Assembly (NCBI RefSeq): GCF_011075055.1
Contig: NC_058146.1
Location: 1,922,001 to 1,986,000, forward strand
Source of the DNA: Mangifera indica
Lineage: Eukaryota > Streptophyta > Magnoliopsida > Sapindales > Anacardiaceae
Direction: 5' to 3'
DNA length: 64,000 nt
Shown: piece by piece, positions 23,269 to 33,957 of the stretch
Layout of the letters: the number at the start of each line of letters is the position of its first letter
How positions within the stretch are numbered: position 1 is the first letter of the stretch
Notes under the pieces: model-generated
Databases searched by the model: none
What the model saw: only the letters and a program-made list of their open reading frames with translations
Told to the model about the DNA's origin: nothing
Program-made: the position numbers and the translations under genes

Positions 23269-25683
23269 TCACCAGTAATCTCCACAAGAGCAATACCCAT
23301 CTTTGAAATGGTGAAAGAGCTTGGGATCCCGCATTATTAGCTCTCTTCTGGTGATTTTTGACATCTTTTTTGCAGCGTTATGGCAAGCTTCACATATTCT
23401 AGTGTTGTTTCTTATAAGAACAGGATGTCCAATAGTGGTAGAGATCAAAGCCAAACAAATGGCCAATCTTACACTGTGATTCGCTGGTGATTTTGCTCTT
23501 TTCTTAATCAACTTTGGTGGACTGAACTTAGTTAGACTATCAGCATAAATGTCTTCCCCTATCTGCTTCGATAGAATATCCAACACATCATAAATCTTGT
23601 AAATTTCATCATGTGATCTGTCGTGATTGATAAACCTGTGAGTTATACCGTTTTCCTCAACCACACTACAGCTAATTGTTTTTTCAAGTCCTTCATTCTC
23701 CATGATACTTCGAATCCGCAGCACATCTTGCCACCTCCTAGCTTCTGCATACATATTTGCGAGCAAGACATAGCAACCAGTGTTATCATGTTCCAATGAA
23801 GCAATATGCCTAGCGGCAAATTCAGCTGAGACTATGTCATTGTTTACTTTGCTAGCAGTCAATAAAGAACCCCATATCCTGGCTGTTGGGACCAGTGGCA
23901 TTTCTTCAATGAAACGCTTGGCTTGCTCAATATTCCTGGTGCGACCGAGAAGATCAATAACACAACCATAGTGCTCAATTCCGGGATCAATACCATAATC
24001 TCTTTTCATTGAGTCAAAGTAATTCCACCCCTCATCCACCATACCAGAAATGCTGCAAGATGCTAGCAGGGAAACAAAAGTACTTGCATCAGGTTTAATA
24101 TCCTTTTCCTGCATCTCATGAAACAGTTGGATAGAGATTTTCCCCATCCCATGAATGGCATAGGCCATAATGATCACATTCCATGAGATCACATCCTTAC
24201 ACAATATGCCATCAAAGAGTATTCTGGCAGTTTGGACTTCCCCGCATTTCGCATACATGTAAACCATTGAATTTGAGATATATGTATTTGAAGTAAGTCC
24301 AAATTTTATAACAAGAGCATGGATTTGCCTACCCTCATTCAATGTGGCGATTTCAGCATAGGCAGGTAGGATGCTTGCAAATGTAATTGCATCTGGGGTA
24401 AGAGGTTCACTCCATAGTTCCTGAAACAGTTTCAAGGCTTCCATGTTCTGCCCACTCTGTACGTAAGCAGCAATCATGGCATTCCATGTCGCCAAGCTCT
24501 TTTCTGTCATGCTTTCAAATATAAATTCTGCTGTTTTCAGCTCCCCACACTGTCCATACATATCAACTAAAGCAGTTTCCAAAACTAAATGAGGGAGAAA
24601 CCCTTTCCTAATGGCATGTCCATGAATAGATTTACCTTCCAAGAGAGCTCCCAATTGCAAACAAGATGGAAGCAAGTTAATCATTGTAATAGCGTCCAGA
24701 TTCAACGTATCGACCTCTTGCATATTCTTCAAGCAAGTAAATAACTGAAGAAAACGAGCATTTAGCACATATGCACCAATCATAGCATTCGAAGCAGCAA
24801 TATTCCTCAAAATAATCCTATTAAACACCCTCTCGGCATAATCCACCACACCACATTTGCCATACATGTCAATAAGTGATGTCTGAACCATAATGTCTGT
24901 TTCAAGCCCACTTTTAATCACATGACAATGAATTTCCTTGCCACTTTTTAAACAATACTCAACAGAGCTCGCACCAACACCACTAATCACACTAAACCTA
25001 TCATGTTCCATTCCATAATTTTGCATTTCTTTAAAACAACTCAAAGCACTTAAACCATCACCAACACTATGATACCCACTAATCATAGAATTCCAAGAAA
25101 CCAAATCTTTCATAGGCATTTCATCAAACACCTTTTCTGCGCAATCTACAAACCCAAGCTTCATATACATAGCAATAAGAGAATTACACACATAGACATC
25201 CAAGTCCAGTCCACACTTGATCAACTTCGCATGAACCTTTTCTCCTTCAATCAAAGACAACAACCCGCCGCATGATTTAACCACAAACGGATATGTAAAA
25301 TTATCAGCTCTAAACCCTTCAAAATCCATTCTACGATAAAACTCTATAGCTTTTTCAAACAACCCATTATTCGTAAACCCTCTTATCAAAACATTCCATA
25401 TATAAGAATCCCGATAATCCATTTCATCAAACAGACTGAGTGCATTGTCGATCGACCCAGATTTAATAAACCCAATAAGAGCCCGAGTCAGAGCAAGAAC
25501 TCGTGGTTCAATTTCCCCAGTTTTCGAAGATCTCAGTTTATTTTTACGAAGAGAGGTCAATTTTGATGTCCTTGAATTGATTAAATCAGTTTTGGGCGTT
25601 TTGAGGTGCTTTCGCGAAACGTCTTGGGGAGTACTTTTGGAGTCAAAGAAGCGACTATGAACAAGAAGGGTTGCTGACGCCAT
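23269..25683 (-). CDS. Pentatricopeptide repeat protein, PLS-DYW class (At4g35130-like), intronless
   Basis: One 804-codon frame without introns, as usual for plant PPR genes. After an N-terminal, probably plastid or mitochondrial, targeting region ([16 protein letters not shown]) come about 15 P, L and S repeats with typical cores such as [39 protein letters not shown] and [19 protein letters not shown] and E+ motifs follow ([38 protein letters not shown]) and then a DYW-type end closing in [10 protein letters not shown]. Length and sequence recall the Arabidopsis protein At4g35130. The DYW domain is unusual: the stretch between E+ and DYW is short, and the HSE catalytic motif reads HSV (Val codon at 23470-23472), although CEACH and the terminal CSC are kept. 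PPR proteins bind single-stranded organelle RNA and act in editing, splicing or stability. Confidence 0.95.
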   Translation of the reverse strand: MASATLLVHSRFFDSKSTPQDVSRKHLKTPKTDLINSRTSKLTSLRKNKLRSSKTGEIEPRVLALTRALIGFIKSGSIDNALSLFDEMDYRDSYIWNVLIRGFTNNGLFEKAIEFYRRMDFEGFRADNFTYPFVVKSCGGLLSLIEGEKVHAKLIKCGLDLDVYVCNSLIAMYMKLGFVDCAEKVFDEMPMKDLVSWNSMISGYHSVGDGLSALSCFKEMQNYGMEHDRFSVISGVGASSVEYCLKSGKEIHCHVIKSGLETDIMVQTSLIDMYGKCGVVDYAERVFNRIILRNIAASNAMIGAYVLNARFLQLFTCLKNMQEVDTLNLDAITMINLLPSCLQLGALLEGKSIHGHAIRKGFLPHLVLETALVDMYGQCGELKTAEFIFESMTEKSLATWNAMIAAYVQSGQNMEALKLFQELWSEPLTPDAITFASILPAYAEIATLNEGRQIHALVIKFGLTSNTYISNSMVYMYAKCGEVQTARILFDGILCKDVISWNVIIMAYAIHGMGKISIQLFHEMQEKDIKPDASTFVSLLASCSISGMVDEGWNYFDSMKRDYGIDPGIEHYGCVIDLLGRTRNIEQAKRFIEEMPLVPTARIWGSLLTASKVNNDIVSAEFAARHIASLEHDNTGCYVLLANMYAEARRWQDVLRIRSIMENEGLEKTISCSVVEENGITHRFINHDRSHDEIYKIYDVLDILSKQIGEDIYADSLTKFSPPKLIKKRAKSPANHSVRLAICLALISTTIGHPVLIRNNTRICEACHNAAKKMSKITRRELIMRDPKLFHHFKDGYCSCGDYW

Positions 25684-27095
25684 CGTTGAGAGGGTTCAAG
25701 GTTCAGAAACATAGCCGTTGGTAATCATGACGGTGGGTACCTGCTCGGTGGCTTTTGGCGGTAAATAGCACCCCGGGATCTCAGTTTAATTGTCCTGTTA
25801 ATTAGTAATAGAAGGTCTATTAAAATATTATGAGATTAAAAAAATAATAAATTCTAAACAAAAACTATAAAAATAGCAAAAATAAAAAAGAAAGAAAAAA
25901 TTCTTTAAACTATAATAAACATTTTTAAAATTTACAACAGTTTAAAAAGAAAATTTCAAAATTATTTATAATTTTAATAAGTTATTTTTTTATATAAATC
26001 CAACCTAAGAACATCAAAAACTTATTTTTCTTAATTTTTTTTTTTTATAAATGGATTCCTAAACCATTTCAATGAATTTAATTTTTATCCAATAATAAAA
26101 TTAAATTATTTGACAAACACTATCTTTTAAACTAGATTAGTATTATCTTGTATACATCTCGTTAGAAAATACGGTCAAGCTTATGCACATAAATAATGTT
26201 AATTTTAAATATTATATTATGTGTATAAATAATTAGTATAAACTTGATAGAAATAATGATGTCACAATGTGATTAAATATTATTTTATTTTTAATTCAAA
26301 TTATTTAATCATATTATAATATTTATCATTTACACAAATATATATTTATTATTTATATACATAATTTTATTATAATTTTAATAAGTGAAATGGTTAGGGT
26401 ATGCATATATTTCAAAGTGAGAAAATAAACAGAAGAAAAGGGTGTTGATGTAATTTTGTTAAAGTAATATTATATATACAAACTTATATATAAAAATTAA
26501 AATAATAATATCTGATTAAATGATTTTAATTTAAGAGAAAAAATAAATAGCCAAATCGTTTAATTATATATTATTATCTTAGTTTGTGTAATTTATTTGT
26601 ATATAGTTTATTGTGCAAAACCTGTGGTGGGCAATGTGATTCACTCTAATTTAAATGGCTATTCCGGAGTCTTGTATAGCCACAAAAGCCAGAGACTATC
26701 CAAGTAATCTTTGTTTTTTATCTACTTAATCACAATTTCGCCTTTCGCGCCGCCTCTTCCAATTCTTCAGAAACTTTTTAGGGCTGAGCAAGCCTAGTTC
26801 TTTGTGAATTTTGATTTACACTACATGCAATACAATTATTCTACGTAATGGCTGCCTATTCGGCTTCTTCTCGCTGGCCACCAATGAATGTCCTTCTCCA
26901 TTACTAGGCAAAGCAAACAATCATTTCTCTTCTCTGCGATTTCCTTTTTCTTTACAAGATTATTGTGGAGACTGTTGTATAGTAGATATCCCAGAAGGAA
27001 AAAAGTTGTTTTTGTAAATCAAGTTAAATTTTTTACATAACCCTAATGCACGGCTTCTAGGGTTTTTATCCGGGTTTCGTGTTCCAGGAGTGAAG
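25684..27095. other. Divergent promoter region between the PPR and SUVR genes
   Basis: The two genes are transcribed away from each other, so this 1.4-kb spacer holds both promoters. Positions 25800-26640 are extremely AT-rich with no ORF; 26640-27095 is less so and includes ctttcgcgccgcctcttcc near 26740, likely in the SUVR 5' UTR. No transposon ends were recognised. Confidence 0.6.
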
Positions 27096-29897
27096 ATGGC
27101 GTCGAATCGGGAAAGAATAAGGAGGGCTTGTGCAGAGATGAAGAGATTGTACGGCACGCCAGAACCAACAGTGAAGGCGGCGCTGAAACATCTTCTAACT
27201 TTTTTCAGTAATGCATGGGATCGTGTTGAAGAAAATAACTACAACGCGATTTTTGAATGGACACTGGAGAATGATAAGGAAAAAGAAAATAAGGTATTTC
27301 TTTGCCTTCTTTTATCGATCACGTTTCTTTTCCAAAAACTGTTCGGTAATCGATTCTTTTTAGCCAGACTGTAGAATCCAAGAGCATATCAGGTGCTTTT
27401 TTGATCCAAGAAGAGAAGGTTTATATCTTAATGTCATTATTTTTGGACACCAATATAAATTTTTTTTTTTCAACAATACTTGTTTGGAAGACTTTTTGTG
27501 TTTAGCTAGTTTTCTCACAGCAATACTTGTTATTATTCTTTTCTTGTGCCTAGAAATTAGAATCGAGGCTGGTGCCAATTTTCTCACAAGAGGAAGCTGA
27601 AGAGCCTGAACCTCCATTAAAAAGGTGTAAAATAAATCAGAATGAGAAGCATAAGGGATTGTCAACAACAGAGTGGAAACAACTGGATGAAGCTGCACCT
27701 CAAACAAATGAACCTTCTCATGCTCAACCACCTCTTGGAACAATTAGAGACATGAAAAAGGATAGGCCAGTGACGGCTGATACTGATCCTAATGGGAAAG
27801 CTTCAGTCTTTGAGAATGGAACTGCTGGTATTCTTCTTATCTTTTTATTTGGTCAGTTCCTACCACCCATGTTTGATAATTTTAAAGAAAAATTAATCTA
27901 TTGCAGAATACCTCACTAATGGCAGAAAGAACTCTACCAATCTTCAAACTCTTGCTCCTTTTGATGTTTGCAATGGTAAAGATGTTGGGAACTTATCAGT
28001 TGAAAGTGAAAAGAAGAATATTGAGGGGTTTAATAATCACAAACAATCTTCAAGCTCATGCAATGGAATCCCCACCAATCCTATTTTTGTTAAAGACATA
28101 ACACGGGGTGAGGAAAGAAATCCAATTTCTTTGGTGGGCGACAATGGTGGTAGCTCTTTGCAGTTGCCCAAGTTTTTCTACATATCAAAGAACGTAGTTT
28201 ACAAAAACGCATATGTAAACTTCTCGCTCGCGAGAATATCCGATCATCATTGGTGCTCACATTGTTACGGAGATTGTCTCTCATCTCCGGCCAATTGCGC
28301 CTGCACCGGCGAAACTCGGGGCGACTTTGCCTACACAAGTGAAGGGCTAGTTGAGGAGAAATTTTTAGATGAATGCATAGCCATGAGCCGGAGGAAAATC
28401 AAGAAAGACCATCTCTATTACTGCGAAAATTGCCCATTGGAGAACCCTTTGGTTACAAGTAGGAAGCAACAGAAAAGAAAGAAACCAAAACGGGCTTGTA
28501 AGGGCCATCTGATGAGAAAATTCATTAAGGAATGTTGGGCTAAATGTGGATGCAGTAGAAATTGTGGAAACCGTGTTGTTCAGAGAGGAATTACAGTGAA
28601 ACTGCAGGTGTTTCAAACCCCCCAAGGAAAAGGATGGGGAGTTCGAACACTTGAGGATTTGGAGAAGGGAACTTTTGTTTGCGAGTATGTTGGTGAAATT
28701 GTCACAAATCTGGAACTCCATGAACGCAATGAAGAAAGCTGTGAAGAGGAACATACGTATCCAGTGCTTCTTGATGCAGACTGGGCGTCTGAAAGACACT
28801 TGAAGGATGAAGAAGCTCTTTGCTTGGATGCAACAAAATTTGGAAATGTTGCAAGGTTTATCAATCACAGGTACTACTAGAACTGTACTTCTTCCTCTTG
28901 TCTTAATTTGTGTGGGCATTTATGTGACAAAGTTCATTGAAATTTTCAGGTGTTACGATGCAAACTTGGTTGAGATTCCCGTGGAAGTGGAGACTCCTGA
29001 TCATCACTACTATCATGTATGAAATCTGAAAGCAACACTTCTCATAAACTAATGTGTGATTAATATATACCGTAAAAATATTATTTCAGATTGTTATTTG
29101 GGATTTTAATACTAAATATTTTCTGTTTGTTTGCTCATTTTTCTTTCAAATGCAGATTGCATTTTTCACAAGTAGAAAGATCAAAGCGAACGAAGAATTG
29201 ACTTGGGTATGTATAACAGATTTTTTAACCAAATGGAACATGTTTATGTTAAAATTATCTGTACATAGTTCTCAATATACAATTAAATATATAAATGATA
29301 GATTATCATATAGTTGTAAGTAAAATTTTAATTGAGTTTGTTTAAACTCGAAATTGTATGTGCTCTAATGAACTTATAATGAGTTCAGTTATTCGAGTCT
29401 GAAAGTTAATATTTTTAAGTTTAAGCTAAAACTTTAAAAGTGTTTGTCTTATCGGACTTGTAAGCCTAAAAAATTCATGTACAAATAAACTAAAACATTG
29501 TTTGGATGATTAAAACAATGTTATTTTAATATTTTTGATTGACTACAGTTTTAAACCGAGCTTAAATCTTGGCTTGAGCTAAACTTGAACTCGTCTCCCC
29601 TATAGTGAGTTGAATTTGGCTTGGTTCGAATCTAATTTTCTACGATTAAATGATTTTGAATTAAAAATAAAATAATATTCAATATCTAATTATATAATTA
29701 ATTGTTGATTTTTTTAATGGGTTAAAAGGATTGGATTTGTTTGGTCTTCCATGTCTGATATATGTACCAACATGATTTTACTGCAGGACTATGGCATTGA
29801 TTTCGATGATGAAACTCATCCAATCAAAGCATTCGAGTGCAAGTGTGGAAGCCTTTTTTGTTGCATGAAGAATCGATCTTTGCCTCGAATAGTATGA
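27096..29897 (+). CDS. SUVR-type SET-domain histone-lysine methyltransferase (SUVR1/2/4 group)
   Basis: Exons 27096-27293, 27554-27827, 27907-28870, 28950-29016, 29156-29206 and 29787-29897 join to 554 aa. The N-terminal 66 residues (RRACAEMKRLYGTPEPTV ... NYNAIFEWTLEND) are a WIYLD domain, the plant module that binds ubiquitin in SUVR proteins. A variable linker follows, then a Cys-rich pre-SET zinc cluster (HCYGDCLSSPANCACTGE; CWAKCGCSRNCGNRVVQRG), the SET domain (GKGWGVRTLEDLEKGTFVCEY; NVARFINHRC; ELTWDYGIDF) and a post-SET CxCx4C (CKCGSLFC). The SAM-site motif reads NHRCYDANL where canonical enzymes have NHSCxPN, as in other SUVR proteins. The family acts in transposon silencing and RNA-directed DNA methylation. 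Length is nearer SUVR4 (about 490) than SUVR1/2 (over 700). Confidence 0.92.
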
Positions 29898-31153
29898 GCT
29901 TGAAGCCATACCAGCGTTGCTTAGGATGACCATTTGGTTTAAGAAATTGTTGTTCAATCGGGTTAACATTCGCATTGTCCAATTTTTTTGGTGGGCGACA
30001 ATTGCATCCTCTTAAATCCATTTTCATTGGTCTGAGAATCAACTCCACATCTCACCAGAGAAATAGCTTCCATGAGATTGCTCTCCATACTTGTGAAATT
30101 GTTTATTTGCCAGTGGCTTTCCTTGGAAAACTTTCAACCCCATATCTCTTATTCTAGTAAGTATTTATGTACTTTGATTTAGGATTCTCAATCCATTGAG
30201 TCACATGTATAGAGTTCTCCCATAAAATCTTTGTTCATCCATTGCTAGGTTGGTCATTTCACTTTGAATATTCGCTTAAAAAAACTAATAATCCTCACCC
30301 AAATGCCAACTCCCTAGCAACTACTTCACACTTAAATTGATTTATATTTTAATAGAGTCAAAATCTACATTAACTTCTGAAACTTCAAGTTTCAAATAAT
30401 TGAAAGTATTATGTTAATCAATAGAAGATGAATTGTTTAAAAGATGTTATGATCAATTAAAATATTGAGTAGATCGTAGAATGACTGTGAGAAGAGAGTG
30501 TATCTTCAAATTTGGACGAGAACCAACTGAAATATATACATACCCTTTTAGTGTAAGAACTTTGATAAGGTTTTAAGAAGAATTCACAAGCATTACAAAC
30601 GCATAACCACTTTGTGCTAGATTATGGTGCCTTGTAATGGCTGAGCTTCTTCAAATGGCTTATGAGATTCTTAATTGGCTCATCAAGTGATATATGAGTA
30701 GTAAAGATATAGTTAAAGGGTTGATGCTAAAAACCAAGATAAGTATATGTTTAAAAGACAATGATGGAATTAGAAATAAAACATGGGTGATGAAAGTTAA
30801 ATAAAAATAAGACATATGTGATAAAAAAATAATAAAATAAAAATCAGTCAATGTAAAATTTTAGAAGCTTAGACAAGTTTTAATATTGTCACTTTCATGA
30901 GGTAAGCTCAAATACATGTAAATAAAAGAAAAAAATTATGTACTTGTTAAAGCAACCTCTGTCTTTTTTTCTTTTTAATTTAGTTTACTCATAATTTAAT
31001 TCTTCAAACGTGTAAGCGATTTGTAAATAATTGTGATAATAAATTGGTGTAATAAAAAGCAAAAAACACTATCAAATATTCTAGCAGATCAACGTATAAG
31101 TTAGAGTAGATATACATTATTATACTATTATGTAAGAAAAAAGCAACCAAAAT
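29898..31153. other. Spacer between the SUVR gene and tRNA-Leu
   Basis: This stretch holds the SUVR 3' UTR and AT-rich spacer. ORFs here lack coding character. Just upstream of the tRNA the sequence ttatactattatg (about 31118-31130) and caa trinucleotides (31144-31149) fit the TATA-like and CAA start elements of plant tRNA genes. Confidence 0.55.
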
Positions 31154-31193
31154 GTTGAGATGGCCGAGTTGGTCTAAGGGGCCAGATTAAGGT

Positions 31194-31226
<33 letters not shown>

Positions 31227-31234
31227 TCTCAACA
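31154..31234 (+). tRNA. tRNA-Leu(AAG)
   Basis: 81 nt fold as a class II tRNA. The 7-bp acceptor stem GTTGAGA/TCTCAAC has discriminator A. The D-arm contains tggccgagttgg (A box), the anticodon arm is ccaga-ttaagGt-tctgg with anticodon AAG, a short variable arm follows (tccgaaaggg), and the T-arm is gtgggttcaaatcccac (B box ggttcaaatcc). There is no intron and no encoded CCA, as expected for a nuclear gene. A Pol III terminator follows at 31243. Confidence 0.96.
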
Positions 31235-31242
31235 TGATTGTA

Positions 31243-31246
31243 TTTT
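31243..31246 (+). terminator. Pol III terminator of tRNA-Leu
   Basis: TTTT occurs 8 nt after the tRNA end, with a second T run a few bases on; this is the usual RNA polymerase III stop. Confidence 0.75.
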
Positions 31247-31346
31247 CTTTTCTCGTTACCCCATATGATTATTTTTACTCCCCTCAAAGGAATATATTTA
31301 ATTAGTCCATAACTTTGAAAAAAGTTTTGTAACCCCTATGATTATA

Positions 31347-32812
31347 GGCCAAAGACTATTTCCCACCCAAGGTTTGATGTTTTCTCAAATATCCACCCTT
31401 TAACTATGGAAACATCAAACACCCACCCATAAGCAGTTAAAATTAACGGTGATAAAGGTAAAAGTGTTATTTTTTATAATATTAAAAAATAAACTAAAAT
31501 ATAATCTATTTTTGCCCCCCTAAACTTTGAAAACTAAAATTTTTCCTCAGCCTAAGTTTTAAAAATGGCAGTTTCATCATAGGGTTTCATTTTGAAATCT
31601 CTGACGACATCTCCGGTGACATTGTCGACTGCCTCTCCCTCCTGAGACATCCTCTCCTTCCGGCGATCTCTTTCCTCCTATTTGGATGTCTGATCGACAT
31701 TGGAAAACCTTGAGAGAAGAAGAATTTCGTCGAGGAAGACGAAGTTCTTTGTCTCCCAAGACGTCTCTAATGCCAATCGGGCCTCCAAATGGGAGGAAAA
31801 AGATCGTCGAAAGGAGAGGATACTTCGGAAGGGAGAGGCCGTCGGCAATGAAGCAGGAGATGTCGTCAGAGATTTCAAAACGAAACTCTAGGGTGAAACT
31901 GTCATTTTTTAAAACTTAGACTGAGGAAAAATTTTAGTTTTTAAAGTTTAGGGGGGCAAAAAGACATAAAATTTTCAGGCGTTAGAGTTCTATTAAATTT
32001 AACCGGCTATAGGTGGATGTTTGGTGTTTCCATAGTTAAAGGGTGGATATTTGAGAAAAGGCCAAACGACTATTTCCCACCCAAGGTATGTTGTAATGAC
32101 AAATTTCCACCATTTAACTATGGAAACACCAAATACCCACTCATGGCCGGTTAAATTTAACAGAATCCTAACGCCTGAAAATTTTATCTCTTTTTGCCCT
32201 CCAAAACTTTAAAAACTAAAATTTTCCCTTAGCCTAAGTTTTAAAAAATGGCAGTTTCACCCTAGGGTTTGGTTTTGAAATCTCCGTCGACCTCTCCAGC
32301 TCCATTGCCGACGACCTTTCCCTCCCGAAGCATCCTCTCATTTCAGCAATCTCTTTCCTCCCATTTGGAGGGCCGATCAGCGTTGGAAACGCCTTAAGAG
32401 ATGAAGAACTTCGTCAGGGAAGACGAACTTCGTCTTCCCTGACGAAGACAAAGCCGTCGTCTTCGTTTGGGTAGACGGTTGTCTTCCCAGAAGTCTCCGG
32501 AGATATCGTCGGAGATTTCAAAACCAAACCCTAGGGTGAAGTTGCCATTTTTAAAACTTAGGCTAGAAAAAAATTTTAGTTTTCAAAGTTTAGTTGGGTA
32601 AAAATAGATTATATTTTAGCTTATTTTTTAATATTATATAGAAAATGATGATTTTACCCTTACCACCGTTATTTTTAACTGGTCATAGGTAAGTATTTGG
32701 TGTTTCCATAGTTAAAAGGTAGAAACGTGTCATTATAGCATACCTTGGGTGGGATATAGTCGTTTGGCTTTGAGAAAACATCAAAACTTAGGTGGGAAAT
32801 AGTCGTTTGGCC
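31347..32812. mobile_element. MULE-like fold-back element (outer), interrupted by a second copy
   Basis: The left end ggccaaagactatttccc and right end (reverse-complemented ggccaaacgactatttccc) are flanked by a perfect 10-bp repeat tatgattata at 31337-31346 and 32813-32822. Inside the right arm sits a complete second element (32060-32768 plus a 10-bp duplication); removing it leaves 747 bp, close to the 774-bp relative at 62162-62935. The arms are inverted copies carrying gaaatctctgacgacatctc-type sequence, so the element is a long hairpin. ORFs on both strands (31678-31919) are products of this palindrome, not transposase. Confidence 0.85.
32060..32768. mobile_element. MULE-like fold-back element (inner, nested copy)
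   Basis: It starts ggccaaacgactatttccc and ends with the reverse complement of the same motif (gatatagtcgtttggc). It is flanked by the direct repeat tttgagaaaa at 32050-32059 and 32769-32778, which are bases of the outer element's own right arm. Length is 709 bp. The last base of the right end is changed or lost (ggct in place of ggcc), so the duplication can be scored as 9 or 10 bp. No transposase is encoded. Confidence 0.85.
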
Positions 32813-32821
32813 TATGATTAT

Positions 32822-33130
32822 ATCCCACTCTCAACAACTTCATTTTTTCTCGTTTTGACCCATAACTTGTAAAGAGTTCTCATTACCCCTAATGATTACT
32901 TTTACTCCCTTAGTAACTTGTTAAAAGTTCTGTTTACCCCTTTTACTCCCCCACAAAGGAACTGTTCATGTTAGTCGGTAACTTTTAAAAAGTTTTATTT
33001 ACCCCTTATGATTATATTTAAAGACATTTACCCCTTATGACTATTTTTACTCCCCACAAAGGAAAATGTTCATGTCAACCCATAACTTTAAAAAAGCTCT
33101 GTTTACCCCTTATGATTAATTTTTACTCGG
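32822..33130. repeat. Tandem-duplicated tRNA tail and minisatellite-like units
   Basis: The segment begins with 15 bp identical to the tRNA-Leu 3' end (atcccactctcaaca, 32822-32836 versus 31220-31234). It continues with diverged copies of the tRNA trailer, then three to four imperfect units built from 'cataactt..aaaagttctgtttacccc', 'ttatgatta' and 'ttttactcccc..aaagga'. The same unit occurs once at 31260-31346, left of the nested transposons. The transposon therefore landed in a pre-existing tandem array. Confidence 0.65.
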
Positions 33131-33486
33131 TTACTCCCCTAAAAGGAGTATAATCTTCTGCATTTTGTAATGATAGTGGTAAGAATTATCCATGTTGACA
33201 ATACAGAAGCAATCTGGGAAAGAAAATGGCACCGTTACAGGCCCCATAAGTTGAAGATCTTGTATAAGTGAATCTAGTACCTGACCTTCATTTAAAGCTG
33301 CCTCCATGGGAAGACGATCAGCTTCTTCCTGAAACATGGAGGTGAGGTTTTAATTACTGACAGCCAAAAGCCGTTATTCTATGCAGAATTTACAATGAAA
33401 ATGTCAATGCAATCTACACTAACAAGGAAAAAAAAGCTTCGTTTGTTTTTAAATTTCTTAACTTCTGCAACATCCTTTATTACAAT

Positions 33487-33882
33487 TCAGGCCTCCTCAG
33501 GGATGCTTTGAAGCACAGGACGCCAAGAACGCCCTCTCTGGCCTTCCTTCATCGTCGAATTAGATCTCAAAAAATGCTTTCTCCGCAGAAGATTCAACCG
33601 CTGGTCCAACGATAATGGTAATTGAACATTATTATCATTGCTTTTACTACTCTTCATCACTTCCAACATTTGCCTCAAATCTTCCTTCCTTACCTTAACC
33701 TTCATTCTCACAACTCCATCTTCCCTGGTTTCTGAAAAAACACAATCTCCCCCACCACTCACCTGAGTAATGGCTTCCATCAGATTGCTCTTCATACTCC
33801 TTTGTTGCCGACTTCTCCACGACCGAAACATCTCTCTCTTCGGGGATGATTCGCCCCCTGCGGTAACCTTCAAGTTCTCCAT
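33487..33882 (-). CDS. Small basic plant-specific protein (131 aa), function unknown
   Basis: The frame is open from an ATG at 33942, but a TATA box (TATATAAG, minus strand, 33948-33955) lies only 6 bp before that codon, so transcription must start inside it. The next Met (33882, MENLKVTAGGESSPKREM) is then the likely start, giving 131 residues. The protein is basic and Ser/Arg-rich (RSWRSRQQRSMKSNLMEAI), has a central VRMKVKVRKEDLRQMLEVM segment, and ends RGRSWRPVLQSIPEEA. A C-terminal 'W-x-P-x-L-x-S-I-P-E' is common in a group of uncharacterised small plant proteins. No signal peptide or transmembrane helix is seen. I do not assign a function. Confidence 0.65.
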   Translation of the reverse strand: MENLKVTAGGESSPKREMFRSWRSRQQRSMKSNLMEAITQVSGGGDCVFSETREDGVVRMKVKVRKEDLRQMLEVMKSSKSNDNNVQLPLSLDQRLNLLRRKHFLRSNSTMKEGQRGRSWRPVLQSIPEEA

Positions 33883-33947
33883 TTCTTTCCTCCTCCTTTT
33901 CTTAATCTTTTCGCTGAAGGCATGATCAAAGCTCTTGCACATGGAGC

Positions 33948-33957
33948 CTTATATAAT
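33948..33957 (-). promoter_or_regulatory. TATA box of the small basic protein gene
   Basis: ATTATATAAG on the minus strand lies about 66 bp before the preferred ATG at 33882 but only 6 bp before the longer-frame ATG at 33942. It is the main reason for choosing the shorter start. Confidence 0.6.

Noticed and set aside
33131..33337. Minus-strand frame beginning after a good acceptor (gtttcag/gaagaagctgatcg), reading EEADRLPMEAALNEGQVLDS
   Set aside because: It could be a terminal exon, but no donor in the neighbouring 33487-33882 gene joins it naturally and I recognise no family. It partly overlaps the tandem repeat, so it is left uncalled.
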